In this document: one piece after another, positions 12,701 through 26,134 of the stretch
Numbering within the stretch: the first letter of the stretch is position 1
Layout of the letters: every line of letters begins with the position of its first letter
NCBI GenBank assembly: GCA_029379385.1
Contig: CM055610.1
Coordinates: 19,989,422 to 20,053,421 of the forward strand
DNA: 64,000 nucleotides
Reading direction: 5' to 3'
Source of the DNA: Quillaja saponaria
Lineage: Eukaryota; Streptophyta; Magnoliopsida; Fabales; Quillajaceae
The notes under the pieces: model-generated
Told to the model about the DNA's origin: nothing
Seen by the model: only the letters and a program-made list of their open reading frames with translations
Databases searched by the model: none
Translations under genes and position numbers: made by a program

Positions 12701-15700
12701 TCAGTTTCTTTATTGGTGCTTGGAACTATTGTAACACTGTTGGATCCCTCAATCAGATTTACATCATGACTGGGTGCATCAGGGCGATGACCTTTCCCAT
12801 GCCTACCCCACGTGTTCATGAAAAATGAATTGACTTCAGCAAGTAAATTCTCTTCTGGGCCATCCAACAATCTTGCTAGTCGTTGAGCTCCAAATGCAAA
12901 TGCACTCCTTATCCTAAAAAAGTTACCTGAAAGACAGATTATAACTGAACAATAAGACAAAACATTTAACACACTTGAGCGTGTGTACTAGTTTCAATCT
13001 ATTAATGAATTTTCAGACTGAAGAGTCTGACATTCAGAAGACAATTTGGTGGTCTGAACACATCAATAATTGAACCAAATGTAGTATCACATCCACAGGA
13101 TTTTCTCAAGAAAAGGGATAACTCATCATGGTTGGATCAACCTCGGGTTTTAACGAACATCTAAAGTTTTCCATGAGTCTGGAATCCAAGGGAAATGTCA
13201 CATGAAGCCTTAACTTCCATTTGTTCTAGAAAGGACAACGTAATATGCATAGAATGTAAAGTGATCAAACAATGAATTATGAAGAAATTTTGCAAGTGAA
13301 AATAATGAAACCTCAAATTCAAAGAATAGATGATAAAAAAAGGATAAAAAATCATATTGTAATTTGACTGAGCATGTTGTTGTACATCTCTCCACATCCC
13401 CCCTTCCCAACAAAGATGATAATGTCATGAACCCACTGGAAAGCACTGGATCCGTAGTTTGACCCCAACTCTGAGCACTCCCATGCCCATGAGATGAATC
13501 CAGGCATTGAGCAAGGACAATACTTCCCACGTCTGGCAACCAGTACTGTCATATGTTGCAATACAACATAATTTAAGAAGTAAAACTAATACATCATTAC
13601 CATAACTAAGCTTAAGCAAGCATCTTCATCTACCGAGAGAATAGGAATGCGACAAAAACATCACTTTCCAAAGAAAATTAAACATAACAACAATAAAAAT
13701 CTTCCTTGTATAAAATATATCATAGCATAGCACACATATATATAGTTACTATTATTTGACAATCGCATAGTTCTATACAAATAGAATAAATTAGCTCGTC
13801 TAGTTTACAACTTGTTAAGGTCAAGCATAAAGAAGCATCACAAAGACTGTAGAAAAGAAAACTCTTCTAGTTTGGGTTCAAAAGTTAGATACCCTTACTG
13901 ACACTGCGGCCCAGATTGTTGTTTGCACGCAAAGGATCTATGATATTAAAATGTTTGGAAACAAAAGGTTGCTTTTGATTTTCTACACCTCTAGGCATAA
14001 CAGCGTAAACAGAGCTACAAGCATCAAGAAACAATTTGCTTAGCAATAACTCTTCACAATCCTTTCGTGGAGGCTCCGCTGTCATGACGTTAAAAATAAA
14101 AGCATTTTAATGAACACTGGATAATACATATCATTCATGCAGGAATTTAGTGAATAATAAAGAATGATTTGTTAGTACCTCTCATGTGAGGAAGTGAAAC
14201 AATGGGCACTGGTCCCCATAAGCTAAGACAATAATTATCCCAGTCAAATTTGCTGAAAAACTCCAGGAAACGATAAAGTACCTGAGATGCGGCAGCAACA
14301 GAAAAATGGAAAAGTTGAGAAGGATATATAACTTTTTTTCTTTTCCTTTTTCACAGGCCAGATCCAGACAAATAAATATACATTAAAAAAACTAGAAGAT
14401 ATTTTCACCTCAAGAGGTCCTGCAAATGCGTTATTGAAAACGTGAAATATGTACAAAACCAAAGTTTCCAGCGCATAAGTTGAAATAAGACCATGGTGTG
14501 CACCCAATATGCGGCTCTCATAGTAACACCAAGCTTTTATCAATATAATACTGCGCTTGAATAGATGTTTCCGGCTTATCAAATTGTCAACCTGGAAAGA
14601 AAATAATTTGTTGGAGAAAGCAGCATATGGGAGATGTATAGTCAACAACACATAGAGTAGTGTTGAAATGTTTGGGTTCGTGTCATTTACCTCCTCAAGG
14701 AAACAAAGCGTACATAAACCACCAAGCTGATTAAAAGATATGTCAACTACAATATTATCTACAAGGCACTTTATGATCTTTACCTGTAAATAAAAAGCAA
14801 CAAGACAAACAGGTTATGGCAGTATAATGTTGATTTGTATTCAAGAAGTGTGGAAGCTTCAAGCAGCATTTAATAAAATATTAGAATAATTAAATGAATT
14901 CCTGAAAATGCTATCAAAGGCAGTTGATTTAATCAAAACACACATTTATAAATGGATGTTTAGGCTGTAGCATTATTTGGAAAGCCATACAGTTCAATGT
15001 CCTATAAAAATTGACTATTAGGGGAAACTGGTGAACAGTATTGTCTAGCTCTAACATCATCATGATATCCATATACACTTCCACCGCAAAAAGGATATCC
15101 TGTTTGGCCACATAGAGATTAAGAAAGCCCAGTAAATAATGTGCCAAGTGTCAACTCATAGTGTTATTCTTTTTTTTGTTTTTTTGACCCTCTTTCGGGA
15201 TAATTAAAAAATTTATTATATGGACTAAATTATAGTGGCGTCATTTTCAATGAGGGATACTAAAGGAAAATACAGTAATCAATGCTTTGACTGGACATGT
15301 ATTCTAGAGACAGCAAAACAGAAAGGCGAACATCTTTTTTGGGATGGACAGAGTATTTTATTTTTTAAGTTTATAGAGAAAAGTATATAAACAGATACAC
15401 GATGACAATTAGATTCAATAATACATGTATGTTTTCCCATAAATATTGGGTATAATGCCACCATTTTCCCCTTAAGAATAAGGCCACCAGCTCAACCCAA
15501 CAGGTAGGTGCATGTGTGACTTCCCAATAGAAAATGATACACATATTAATTCTACTATTAATTAGTAATTATTACAATGAATTTTGATTAGCAATAAGAA
15601 GGTGGTTTTTAATATCCATCATAGCAATTCTACCAAAATCGAAAAACATGGCCTAGTTGTTAAAACTAAACAGGTTGAGATGCGGGTACTGCTTCAAGTC

Positions 15701-18700
15701 TAAGAAGCAGCAAATTTCAATTATAACCAGACTATGTAGACACCCCAAATTTCTTTGCCCACTAAAAGCCCGACAATTGATCACAGTGGCCAACAAGACC
15801 TGCGACCCAGAACAGACAAAAGGCCCTGTGCAGACCACAAGGAAACAATTAGCATTTTGACCCACCAGGTCCATGATGAAAACTCTGTATTCAGGGATTA
15901 CTAAGCAAAAAAGGGAGGAAAACTACTATCGAAAGCTAGAACAAAGAGCAAGGACGATAATATTTCACTGAGTACATAAGTTTTGTGTGACTGAACAAGT
16001 AATATTACGTACTGGAAGGCAGACTTCCCTCAACAACAATATTTCAGCATAAATCCTCTAATCAACCTTCACAGACAATAAATTGCTCCTTTGTGTCATT
16101 CCAATCATGGTTGAATAGGGAAAAAGGACAAGTTAGATACCACTGGACCTGGAAAAGAAATCATTCCTACAGTTCCCAAGTCCCAACAACACTGAGATAT
16201 CTTTAAACAGAAGCTTCCCAGCATAACTCCGAAGCATGTTGCTGACATGCTCAGAATTGGAAAGTTTTGCTTTAATTGTAGGAACTTGCTAACCATATTC
16301 ACAGCAGCAGATATGCACAAGATTGTGTTCATATAATGAATATTTAAAGTGTATAGGGGCCTTTCATTATACTATTAATAAAATAACTGCCAAGTTTAAT
16401 ATAAGAAAGACAGTAAATCGAGGTTGTTAAGAAGCCCACACCTCTGCCTGGATATACTGAACCTCTTTAACACGGAATTCAGCATCTTCACTCTTCTCTT
16501 CACTTTCTAAAATATCCCGGACTTCATTGGCCCAAGTTTCCTTCAAATTTTGATTGTCACTAAAAGTTGTTAGATCTATATCTCCATCAGGTAAATAAGT
16601 CTTCAGTGGTACAGACCCAAACGTAAATACCTGGAGAAAAAAAAAAAAGAAAAAAAAAAAAAGAGTTTACCAAAGCACTAAAGAGCTACAGAGCTTTACT
16701 CCGGAAATTACATCCAATCAATTCTTGCAACAGTACATGGATGAATCAGTGACTGTTACGACTTACGAACTTCATTTTCAAAATAAAATGCAAAAATGCT
16801 CATTACCCATTTAATTTGCAAAGCTTTTTAATATGGACTTCACAGACTAGCCTCTACACTTGAATTGTTACTAAGTTCGGGTTGAACCTACAATACTTCA
16901 ATTCATATGCAACATAAAATGCCTTCTCATGGTTGGTCCAAGGTTCCAAAACGATAGTGAGAAGAGAATTCCAATTGAATGGGCTTATGAAAAGCCAAAA
17001 TCTGCTAAAACTACTGATTTTCGAGCCATTTTTGTCCATTTAGTTTTGTTTCAGGATTGTGGTTTGGTCCTTTATAAATCACATTTTTTTCATTTGTCTT
17101 TACGTAATTATCACCAAAATATTCAGTTTACAAGATCGTAAGAAACGATCCATATTAGTATCAATTGTAACAATCACTAGAGATTAAACAGAACCTACAG
17201 ATCCTAAGGTGAAAAAAGTAAAATAAATCAGATATGCACTAATATGATTGTGATGAAACTCTTAAAAAACTGTCTAAATAAATAGTTGCTTATGGAAATA
17301 TATTCAATAGTATGATGCTATCATGTTCACTCTACCCTTCAAGTAAAAGAGATAGCCTGGTAGTTGAGTTTAATTGCCACTTAATTACAAGAATGAACAA
17401 TAATCACTACATTACAAAGTATCCCTGGGAAATTTGACTAGGCTATCTTTGTTCTACATAGAAGTTCCCAAAAAATAATAAACTACAAAATTAAAAACTT
17501 AGGATAGGTAAAGTTTGTGGACGAAAGTATTTAACATTTGTAGATTAAATTATTGGGGTGAAAAAGTAGGTTTAAAGGCAAAAAGAAGGACTGCAATTGA
17601 ATGAACAGCTTCTAGGATAGCAGCAAATACGAGCTTTTGTTTTACGGGCTAAAGTTAACAACATTTCAACACAAATTCAGTTTTAATTGCACAAGACATG
17701 GAAAAATTCTTGGAATTGGAAAGTGAGTAATAAATAATTCCCTAATGGGCTCGCTATAGAATTGTGAGGGTAACTATGGAACAGTTACTTGGAGGAGGAG
17801 AGTACACAGGAAAACCAACTTGTGTCACACTTAACACTTGATTATGAATTACCAAATCTGCACAAGCCTTGCACCACCTTTTCCTGAAAATGAGATATTG
17901 AGCTGTTGTGTCCTAGGAGTACACCTAGGTTGTACTCCTAATAAAACAGGTAGTCAGAAAGATGAATGGAGTGAATGTGGGAGAAGTAGGCAACGCGTAA
18001 TGTATGATCTGTATTTACATAAAAAATAAGAAAATCTATGTCTTTCTTGCATAGAACTGGTGTCCCTAAATATAGAATCTACAAGAAGGAAACAAAAAGA
18101 AAAAGAAGATAGAACACTCAAAAGATTAAATAGAAGACAGCTTTTGTCCCAGATTCCTATGGAACAGAACCTCAAGGCATGACTCTCAACTCTCAATCTC
18201 ACATGCAGACTCATGCATGGTAAGCTCAAAGCTTCCCAATACTGAGAAAATAGCGATTTGAAGCCCTTCTCCACGTAGGAAGCATTCTATCAATAGGTAG
18301 TCGTACTAGCAAAGTAGACTAATGAATTTTATTTGGAATAGTACATTATAATCTGTTGACTGTTTGGAAACAATTTATGTGGTTAAGCCAACAAAAAATT
18401 TCCAAATATGGCGTTTTGCATTTAACCATCATCCTTGGAAAGAAAAGGCCAGAAGAAGATGCCAAAAATGCTTTACAAATGCTTGCTCAATTAGATGATA
18501 TAATGAATGAAATCTACTGTTATCTTAAAAAATAATTGAAACATACAAAGAAAAATATGCACTCTCAATGTGTAAACACACTGAACTTGGCCTAACATGT
18601 TAGCATGTGCAAAGTAACTACTTTATCTCAGATCCTGTCAGCAGAAACATGTCTACTTGTGAAGAATCACAAAGTCCTCAATGAATATAATGTGATTAGA

Positions 18701-19062
18701 TATAGATAGTACAGACTACAGATGGTGTTTACTACTAACAAGTAACAATGATTTTTTAAGTCTTCAACATGCCAACGCATAGCCAACTGAAATAACGGGC
18801 AAGTAAACCGGGAAATATAAAATATTTGTACCTGACAAGGGAAGCACTTCATAATCAGCCCTTGCACATAACAGGCAACAGCAGTTCGACGTTGCTCTGA
18901 TGGTTGGTTAGGCTGAATGAATGAAATGAGCTCTGCAGTTCTCTCTTCAGCTCGTGACCATCTGTCTAGGTCAAGCAATCGATTAACAGAAGCATCTTCA
19001 TTAGGCAAGAGACCATTTGGAATAAAGCCATTTGGCAGGGCCCAGTCCTCATGACCACCCAT
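9729..19062 (-). CDS. Nucleotidyltransferase with PAP/OAS1 substrate-binding domain and long disordered tail
   Basis: Plant member of the polymerase-beta-like nucleotidyltransferase superfamily (At3g61690-like, from memory). Coding exons 5' to 3' on the minus strand: 19062-18832, 16630-16442, 14783-14691, 14591-14409, 14281-14179, 14078-13893, 12926-10552, 10325-9729. Phases match at every join and give 1318 aa. The core has the helical GS motif (FTFGSVPLK, G82-S83), two metal-binding aspartates in DGDIDL (D94, D96) and a third in NIVVDISFNQ (D154). A PAP/OAS1-type helical region follows at about 172-240 (HGLISTYALETLVLYI). From about residue 330 the protein is low-complexity, rich in Ser, Asn, Gly and Pro. 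Most of this is in one 2375-bp exon, with an Arg/Gly-containing stretch near the C terminus. Start ATG 19062 opens the conserved N-terminal region. Substrate is unknown: an RNA-tailing or polymerase role is only inference. Confidence 0.9.
15648..15700 (+). repeat. tRNA-like SINE head candidate in an intron
   Basis: TGGCCTAGTTG (starting 15650) fits an RNA polymerase III A box (TRGYNNARNNG). About 40 bases later CTTCAAGTC resembles a degenerate B box. It lies within the second coding intron of the nucleotidyltransferase gene. I could not define the element's ends or target duplication. Confidence 0.25.
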
Positions 19063-20870
19063 GCAAATATTATTCCTCTGTGGCAACGTGCTATCTTAGA
19101 CACTTCACTCTTTATTTCTGTAGTGTCTGCATATGTGCAAGAGGGCAGGGATGAAAAGAAAGAGAAAATTATAAAGATAAATCGAGAAGTTCGAGAAGTT
19201 AAGAGACACAGATAATCTTATAACATTCTGCATATGAATTAGAACTATAAGGTTTCCCTCTTGACCACTTCAATTCCATCTACGGCAAAGGTTAGTGAAA
19301 ATGAAGAAGCTATATGTGGGATCCAAGTGCAACTTGGAATGTTATAAAAAAGAAAAGGAAAATCTGAAAACCGATATTTTAGTTATATGCTTATATCGTT
19401 TAGTGCAATGGTGAAGCCTAGGATTATATAGTCCAACCATATAAACAAGGTGACATTTTTTTTTACTATTTTTGCATATCTCCCCTGGTAAAGTCCTGAG
19501 AAGGAAGAACAAGGACACATAGATATTGACACAACATGATGTGAACATGGGGACACTCCAAATTCAGAAAGGAAAAATAAGAAATTCTACTGTTCAACAA
19601 TGTGGTGTGGATGCTGTGTCTAACACGTGGCGACATGCCACTAGTTATAACTTCAGTAGTAAAATCGATCTCTTCGAATATAGATACAATAAAGTTCAGG
19701 TACTGGGAAGATAAAAATAGTATCAGTGCAACAACAGAAAATCACATTAACATCCATTTCACAAGTTCATTCATTTCCAAGATATCCCGGGCAAAATTTC
19801 CACAATGCTAAATACAGAATAATAGCAAATAGCAATTTAAGAGCTGAAAAAACATATTAACATGCAACTAACAACTCTATTCATTTATGATGAATGCAGA
19901 GAAAAAAATACGGGCATTGCTAACCTAATAGTATTAATTTTTCCAAAAACATAAGATATAGCATGTCACATAACAGATGCCATAGAAAATGCAAAGTCAC
20001 ACAAGTTTTTAACTTTCTTTAGGAAAATGAAGATACACACAAAACACTGGAAATGCCTAGTCCCGAGAATGTTGTAAAATAAGCAAATTCTGCCATTAAA
20101 TCCCAGAGAAAACGAAATTCACTTTCAAGAAAACGCCTGCAACTTTTCTTATGCGTTAGATACTAAGAACTGTTGCTAAGCTTTTCAAGTTTCTCTTTTC
20201 TTTTCCTCTACTCAAAATTCTCAGCATCCCAGCAAAAATCTACACCCTAGCCATGCACCCTCCGCCAACAAAAACAAAAAACAGAAAAACAGAAGATTCA
20301 TAAAGATTCAAGCATACGTAAAATAAATAAACCCATTACCCAATTTTTATTATTATTTTTATTTTATAAGTAAACCCATTCCCAACTTTAGAGTTTACAG
20401 TATCCAAGAGAAGTGATCAAAGACCCCAACCAAAACTCCTCCAAATGCTTCATGTTTCAAGGGGAAACAAGAAGAAATTCCGCCACTAAACATTGCAAAT
20501 TTACATCCAAGTCTTTTGGGGAGAAAAAAGGAAAAGTATGAACCTGCAAAATTGACAAGGAAAAACGAAAAATACGAAGTACAAGACGATTCGGAGTTCA
20601 ATGAACTTCAATCAGATTTTCATGCGACTGAAGAACTAAGATTTTAAGGTCTTGAGGAACAGAAGAGGTTTTTGACTATATATTTTTGAAGAACCAAAAA
20701 AAAAAGGAAAAGGAAATAGAAAAATAGAAATAGAAAGTTTAAAGAGGGGATACAATGAGACAGGGTTGGGTTTACATTTTTTATTTTACAGGGAGCAAAT
20801 TTTGTGGGTTTTCCTTTTTACTTTTTTTGCATTCTGTTTTTTCTTTTTCCAAATTCTCCTTCATGATAGC
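19063..20870 (-). other. 5' leader and leader intron of the nucleotidyltransferase gene
   Basis: An acceptor CCACAG lies just upstream of the start ATG on the minus strand (near 19076), which implies a leader intron. The non-coding first exon is probably at about 20545-20865. It has no conserved protein frame, and the exact donor is uncertain. No other gene is visible in this stretch. Confidence 0.5.
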
Positions 20871-20894
20871 ATAGTAATAAATTGATGACCCTTG

Positions 20895-20903
20895 ATTATA
20901 TAG
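20895..20903 (-). promoter_or_regulatory. TATA box of the nucleotidyltransferase gene
   Basis: CTATATAAT on the minus strand lies about 30 bp upstream of the inferred start of the leader exon (near 20865). It sits at the edge between the gene's leader and the AT-rich spacer. The sequence fit is good, but the spacer is AT-rich, so a chance match is possible. Confidence 0.5.
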
Positions 20904-21564
20904 GAAAAGTAGGATTTGCTGTCCTTTCTTTTACTTTAATTTAATGTTAATTAATTTTTTCTTAACAAAAATAGACACTTTTTTTTTTTTTTAACTTTTA
21001 TAAATATATTTCAGGCATAAGAAAAAAAATCATTTCAAATTCTATTATTTAGAATAAAAACTATATTTATGAAATTTAGTCTAATTCTCTTATTTATAAC
21101 AAATAAAAAAATTTAGTTTAAATATTTTTCCATACTACTCTCAAATTTTTTAATTAAAACTAGCATTGATAAAAAATAAAATTGAGAGAATAATTATTGT
21201 TCAACGAAAAAGAAAAAAACAAGTTGAAAAAAAAAAAAAAAAACTTGTAATTGGTTTGATGAATATTTGATATGAATTAGTGGTGGTTTATTGATTTATC
21301 TAAATAAAAGATATGTGTAATATTAAGAATAAAAATGTCATTTGAGGTGGACAAACTAAAAACTTATTTTAAACAAATTCTTCAAAATAAAATATAATAT
21401 ATTTGGCGTGAAATTTATAATTTAATAAAATATAAATTTCAAAAAAAAATTTATTTAACATCATTTTATTTGTTCTGAACATAAAATATATAGAATTCAT
21501 TTCAAATTAAATAAATTTCACATTTTTTCAGATTCCAAACTCATCTTAAAAATATAATTTTAAC

Positions 21565-21632
21565 CATTATGAGACTTGAATCAAAATCTCTTTATCTAGT
21601 ATTTTTATCTTAGTCAGTTAAACTAAAATATC
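21565..21632 (-). mobile_element. Decayed tRNA-derived SINE-like trace
   Basis: On the minus strand a TTTAGTTTAACTGACTAAG segment (A-box-like) is followed after about 35 nt by GATTCAAGTCTC (B-box-like, GRTTCRANYC). The same layout and partly the same sequence recur at 58889-58962, which suggests one family. The A-T mutated state and missing ends keep this tentative. Confidence 0.35.
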
Positions 21633-22894
21633 ATCAACCATGCTTATATATATTTAAATATAGTTATATAACTTAAATAATTATTCTTGATAAATTGAAA
21701 TTGAAATATGTTTGTCTAAGTTTTTTTTTTTTTCATTTTACTGATACTCTTTTTTGTTATTTTCTTTCGATTAAATAAAGAGCCTGTTAACATTTTGTCT
21801 TTTTCAAAAAAAAAAAAATTTTGAATTTTGTTGTTATAGGTAGATAATATGCATTAAGATTTGAATATCGAAATGGTTATGACTCATGATAAATCCTCTC
21901 GTTAATGATATGAATTAGACAAACCGGGCCTAAAATGTAAACTATGACGCTACAATTTTATCTTGGACAGCTTTTCTTAGAAATATTGGACTAGATGAGA
22001 TTTGGGCTTCTTTTTTTTTTTTTCTGCTTTCCGGGTACAATTTGGGCTATCTTTTCATTTGTAATAGTTTGTAAGTCCTAAGAATTACTACATGTTTTTT
22101 TTGTTTTTTCATACAAGTATCCTCGCTCTTTAAGTATAAATTTAATGTTATTTAAAATTAATAGTTATCTCTCTCCACAAATAATTTTTTACAGATTTGA
22201 ATCTCTGATATTATAAAAATCTCTCAATTACTTAGTTCAAGTGTGACTTATTATTTAAATTACATTTTATAGATAAATCCCTACAATGTTGATAACACAT
22301 GTAGATGATTCCTTGGTTTTGATTAGACCGTTGTTCAAAATGTGATTGTACTGCTTGTTAGAGCAGTAGCATAAACATATATGAAAGAAAATATGAAAAT
22401 ATGTGATTAAGGTGATAATTGTCTTACTCAAAAAAATTTACTTCCGAATTAAGCTAATTTACCTTTACAATAAAATAATAATAATAATAATAAGAAGGTT
22501 TGCTTTAAAATTTTTTACGGGAAACTAAATTTTTACAGAAAATGGAGAAGAGAAGTGTTTTTGAAATTTAGATAAAAATAATAATGATTGGCTGCTAGCC
22601 TGCTACCATTTTTCCATATGTATAGAGATTGTTTCATATGTTTTTTCATATAAACTTATTATTTTATATGCTTTTTTTATATAGACATGTTTGAATCATG
22701 ACGCTTTAAATAAGACATAATTGTTTTATTTCAATTACAACTTACATATTATTTTTATTTTGAAATTAAAAGTATTGTAAATTAAATTTAGAGTCAATTT
22801 TATTTTATCCTATAAACTATAATTCATTTAATAAATATAGTCTCTATATATGAATTAACATAACTTTCTTATTTGATTCATAAATGACAAATAA

Positions 22895-22974
22895 ACATTG
22901 TTAGCATAATTGAGGGACATAATAAGGCGTAAATCATGGGTCAACTGATACCCTTGATTTATGCTAACAATCAC
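22895..22974. repeat. Short inverted repeat
   Basis: TTGTTAGCATAA and its near-complement TTATGCTAACAA face each other across about 50 bp. The inner region also contains a weaker matching pair (AAATCATGGGT / ACCCTTGATTT). It could fold as an imperfect hairpin of about 75 nt or be a very small foldback element. Confidence 0.5.
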
Positions 22975-25720
22975 CCATCATCCATATTATCTATTAACTG
23001 TAACAAATTAACTCAAAAAAACTAAACTATATATTATTGTCATAAATTTTCTAATGTCTTTCTCTTTCTCTAGCTATATTTTTATCTTTTCTAGCAATAG
23101 AACTATTTATGTTGATCCAATTAAACACATATGGTTTGAAATATTAATATAGGATACATTATACAAAGGAGTCCTCGTACTAAAATAGAATCACATAAAG
23201 TTTTCAATTGATAGAAAAGAAACACATGTAGAAATGAAATATATTAAACAACTTATAACAATGTTAGTTTCATCTATTTTGAATTTCTTTTTTAGATTTA
23301 ATACTTAATTTAGATAATTAGGAACTATTTGCTAATTAGCTTTATAGGCGCACGCACGTGCCACTTGTCAAAATGTCAAGTGAGACTTTGTAATTAATTA
23401 GACATTATAGCTCTTTAAGATTGACACTTGAATCGAATAGTACCAAATAATATTATCCAAATTCAAATTCGTATTGAATTTTGAATACAAAAATTTTCAA
23501 ATTATAAGGATAAATTGGTACAAAAAAATATGCATTTTTTTTGTAAATTATTAATAAAAAAATTAGTATTATTTTGAATAATATATAATTCGAATTTGAA
23601 TTATTTGATTGAATATCAAACAAAATTCAAATTCAAATCCAAATCTGAATAATTTAGTTTGAACTGTACTCTCCACCCCCATTCCTTTCGGTAGCACTAA
23701 TTCTCACATGATCCCTAGTAGTAGCATAGAGACTTGTGTCTTTAACATTTTACACTATATATATATATATATATTTTAAAATTTAATAGTTAGCAGTGTT
23801 CGGATCAATTTACGCACTCCTCAACTAGCTTCAATTTGATCCAAAAAAATCAATAAAAAAAATACATCATTTGTATTATTAGGTAATCCACTCGGGATAT
23901 AAAAAAATACACCATTGTATTTCGCCTAACTGGACTGTGAAGCACTAATGTCACTGACTAGGCCTAGACTGGGGACTCTATCGCACACTTAATTCAGAGA
24001 CACGCACATAAAGAGTAAAAACCAACAAATAGCTAGAGTCGTCTAGCATCTAACTTAGTGCAAAGTTCTCAACTTCATGTCTGCATCTTCTAGAGGGAGA
24101 TATTGCGCTTACAACTAATTGGAAACAAGTGCTTATCAAACATCACAAGATTCACTTAACCAAACACTATATTTTCTTTTCTTTTTTCTCTTTTCGATCT
24201 TCCTTCTCCTTTCCAATATTTCATGCTTGTCTTGCACTCCACAAGAACCCGTGATTTTCTTAAACAAAAATTATAAATAAATAATACAAAACAAAGTTGT
24301 TGTTCACAATCTCTTTATGATCATAGTATTAATATATACCTTCTTTAATTATAATTATTTAAGAAAATAACCAAATTTTATAGTAAGTTAATCATATTAT
24401 AATTATTAAAGAAAAGGGCTTGTTGTTTCTTTGAAAAGCAAGGGTAGTAGTTAGATAAGATTAGCAACAACAATAGCTCATATAAATTTAAGAAATCATG
24501 AGTTCAAATTATAATTTATATTTTATTCTCGTATACATGTAGTTCTCTTTATGATGTGAGATTTAGTTTAGCACCACTGAATATTTATTCTTTAAATTAT
24601 TCAGTGTCATTTGAATTATGACTCTAATTATAATTAAGTCTGTTATATTAATTAAATAAGAATATATACATTGATCAATGCAAATATAAAACAATTGTTA
24701 TATGAGAGAGCTCTCATACTCCGCACACTTAAGAGTTCATGTCGAGAGAAAAAAAAAGAAAAAAAAAGAAAAAAAAAAATATATATATATATATATTTAT
24801 ATGACATGCATCTAGGTGACATAAGAACAAATCCAATGCAAAATAAGTTCACATTCAATTTATTGGTTTATGTTAACATTTTGTCTCTCTCTTGAATACT
24901 TATCCATATCTTTTTGTTGGGGATTTTGTTGGTTTGCTTGTATAGTTGATGAAAAATGATGGATTTAAGATGACATATACAATATTTATGTCAGTCCACA
25001 ACCTTTTCCCCTAACATGCATGCATTCAACCTCTTGTATCAATCTTTGTTTGTCAAAATATGTGACTTAATTAGACTAGAAAAGGTGAATGAAACAAATT
25101 TCAAATTTCCATTTGGATCTCATCCTCAAATTGATCATCCATATATATGATCAGAACGTAAATCTCATCCAAAAAAAAAGGAAAAGGATTAATTGTCATA
25201 TAGAAAACAGTTACACGCATATTTTTGTTTTCCTAAATTAAGTATATACGTTTAAACTCTCACAAAATTGTAGAGGATCGAATCTAGCTAGGGTCTTATT
25301 CAAATTAAAGACCAACATATCCTGGTTCAGATTATTTCTATTTTTAATTAATTAATGTCATTTTCAAACACTAAAGGTGTTGTGACTTTCTTTGTAAAGG
25401 TAATTAAAGAAAATATTTGGAGATGCTCTTCTCAAGGTTAACAATTGTACATGACTCATCAACATGTCCCACTGGCCACTCTTCAGAATATGTTCAGAAG
25501 ATCTACAGTGCAAGCCATAACTCCAATGAAATTCGCTTTTTGTTGTTCAAAAATAGGAATTATAAGAAATTCTCTATTTGATTTTCTTTTTATGTATTTT
25601 ATATACAATTTTTATAATTTATGTAATTAAAAGAGAGTTGAAAATCTATTTAAAACTCATTTCTGAATGAAAAAAATAATATTTTAATTGATATAAACAT
25701 TGTTTCGATATTTTATACTA

Positions 25721-26134
25721 TATAGCTCCTGTTTGGTTTAACTTTTAAAATAGTTTTTGGGTTTAAAAATTTGTTTGGTAATAAAAATTTTATTTTTTAA
25801 GCTTTACGAAAAATATTTTTACTCTTTTAGAGTCCTAAAAGCTGAAGTTAAAACAAAAAAGTTTTTCAAATAGAAAACAAGTGAAGTTCAAATAAATTTT
25901 AATAATTATTTTATTTAGATAAAAATGACTACAATATTTGTTTAATTGATATTTTTAATTAGTAATTTCAAAACTCAATATTTCTTTTAAAAAATAAAAT
26001 AAAATAATTTTATTATATCTCACAACGCTTTTATGTTAATTGATCCAAATACTTTTTCAGCTTTAAAAAAAATATTTTTCAAACAACTCTACATAAAAAG
26101 TATTTTTACACATAACTTAACCAAACAGAGCTAT
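25721..26134. mobile_element. MITE, about 414 bp, TIR with TGTTTGGTT core
   Basis: The left end reads TATAGCTCCTGTTTGGTTTA. The right end, reverse-complemented, reads TATAGCTCTGTTTGGTTAAG. This is a terminal inverted repeat of about 18 bp with one gap. The inside is AT-rich and non-coding. TATA at both ends may be the target duplication or part of the TIR. A diverged relative lies near 28560-28930. The class (hAT-like versus Tourist/Stowaway-like) cannot be settled from this copy. Confidence 0.65.

Noticed and set aside
10516..12828. Several plus-strand open frames over the nucleotidyltransferase tail exon
   Set aside because: They are antisense shadows of the 2375-bp minus-strand coding exon, whose phase and splice sites are well supported.
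24652..24895. Overlapping open frames on both strands
   Set aside because: They derive from an A-rich and TA-repeat tract. Low complexity, no domain.
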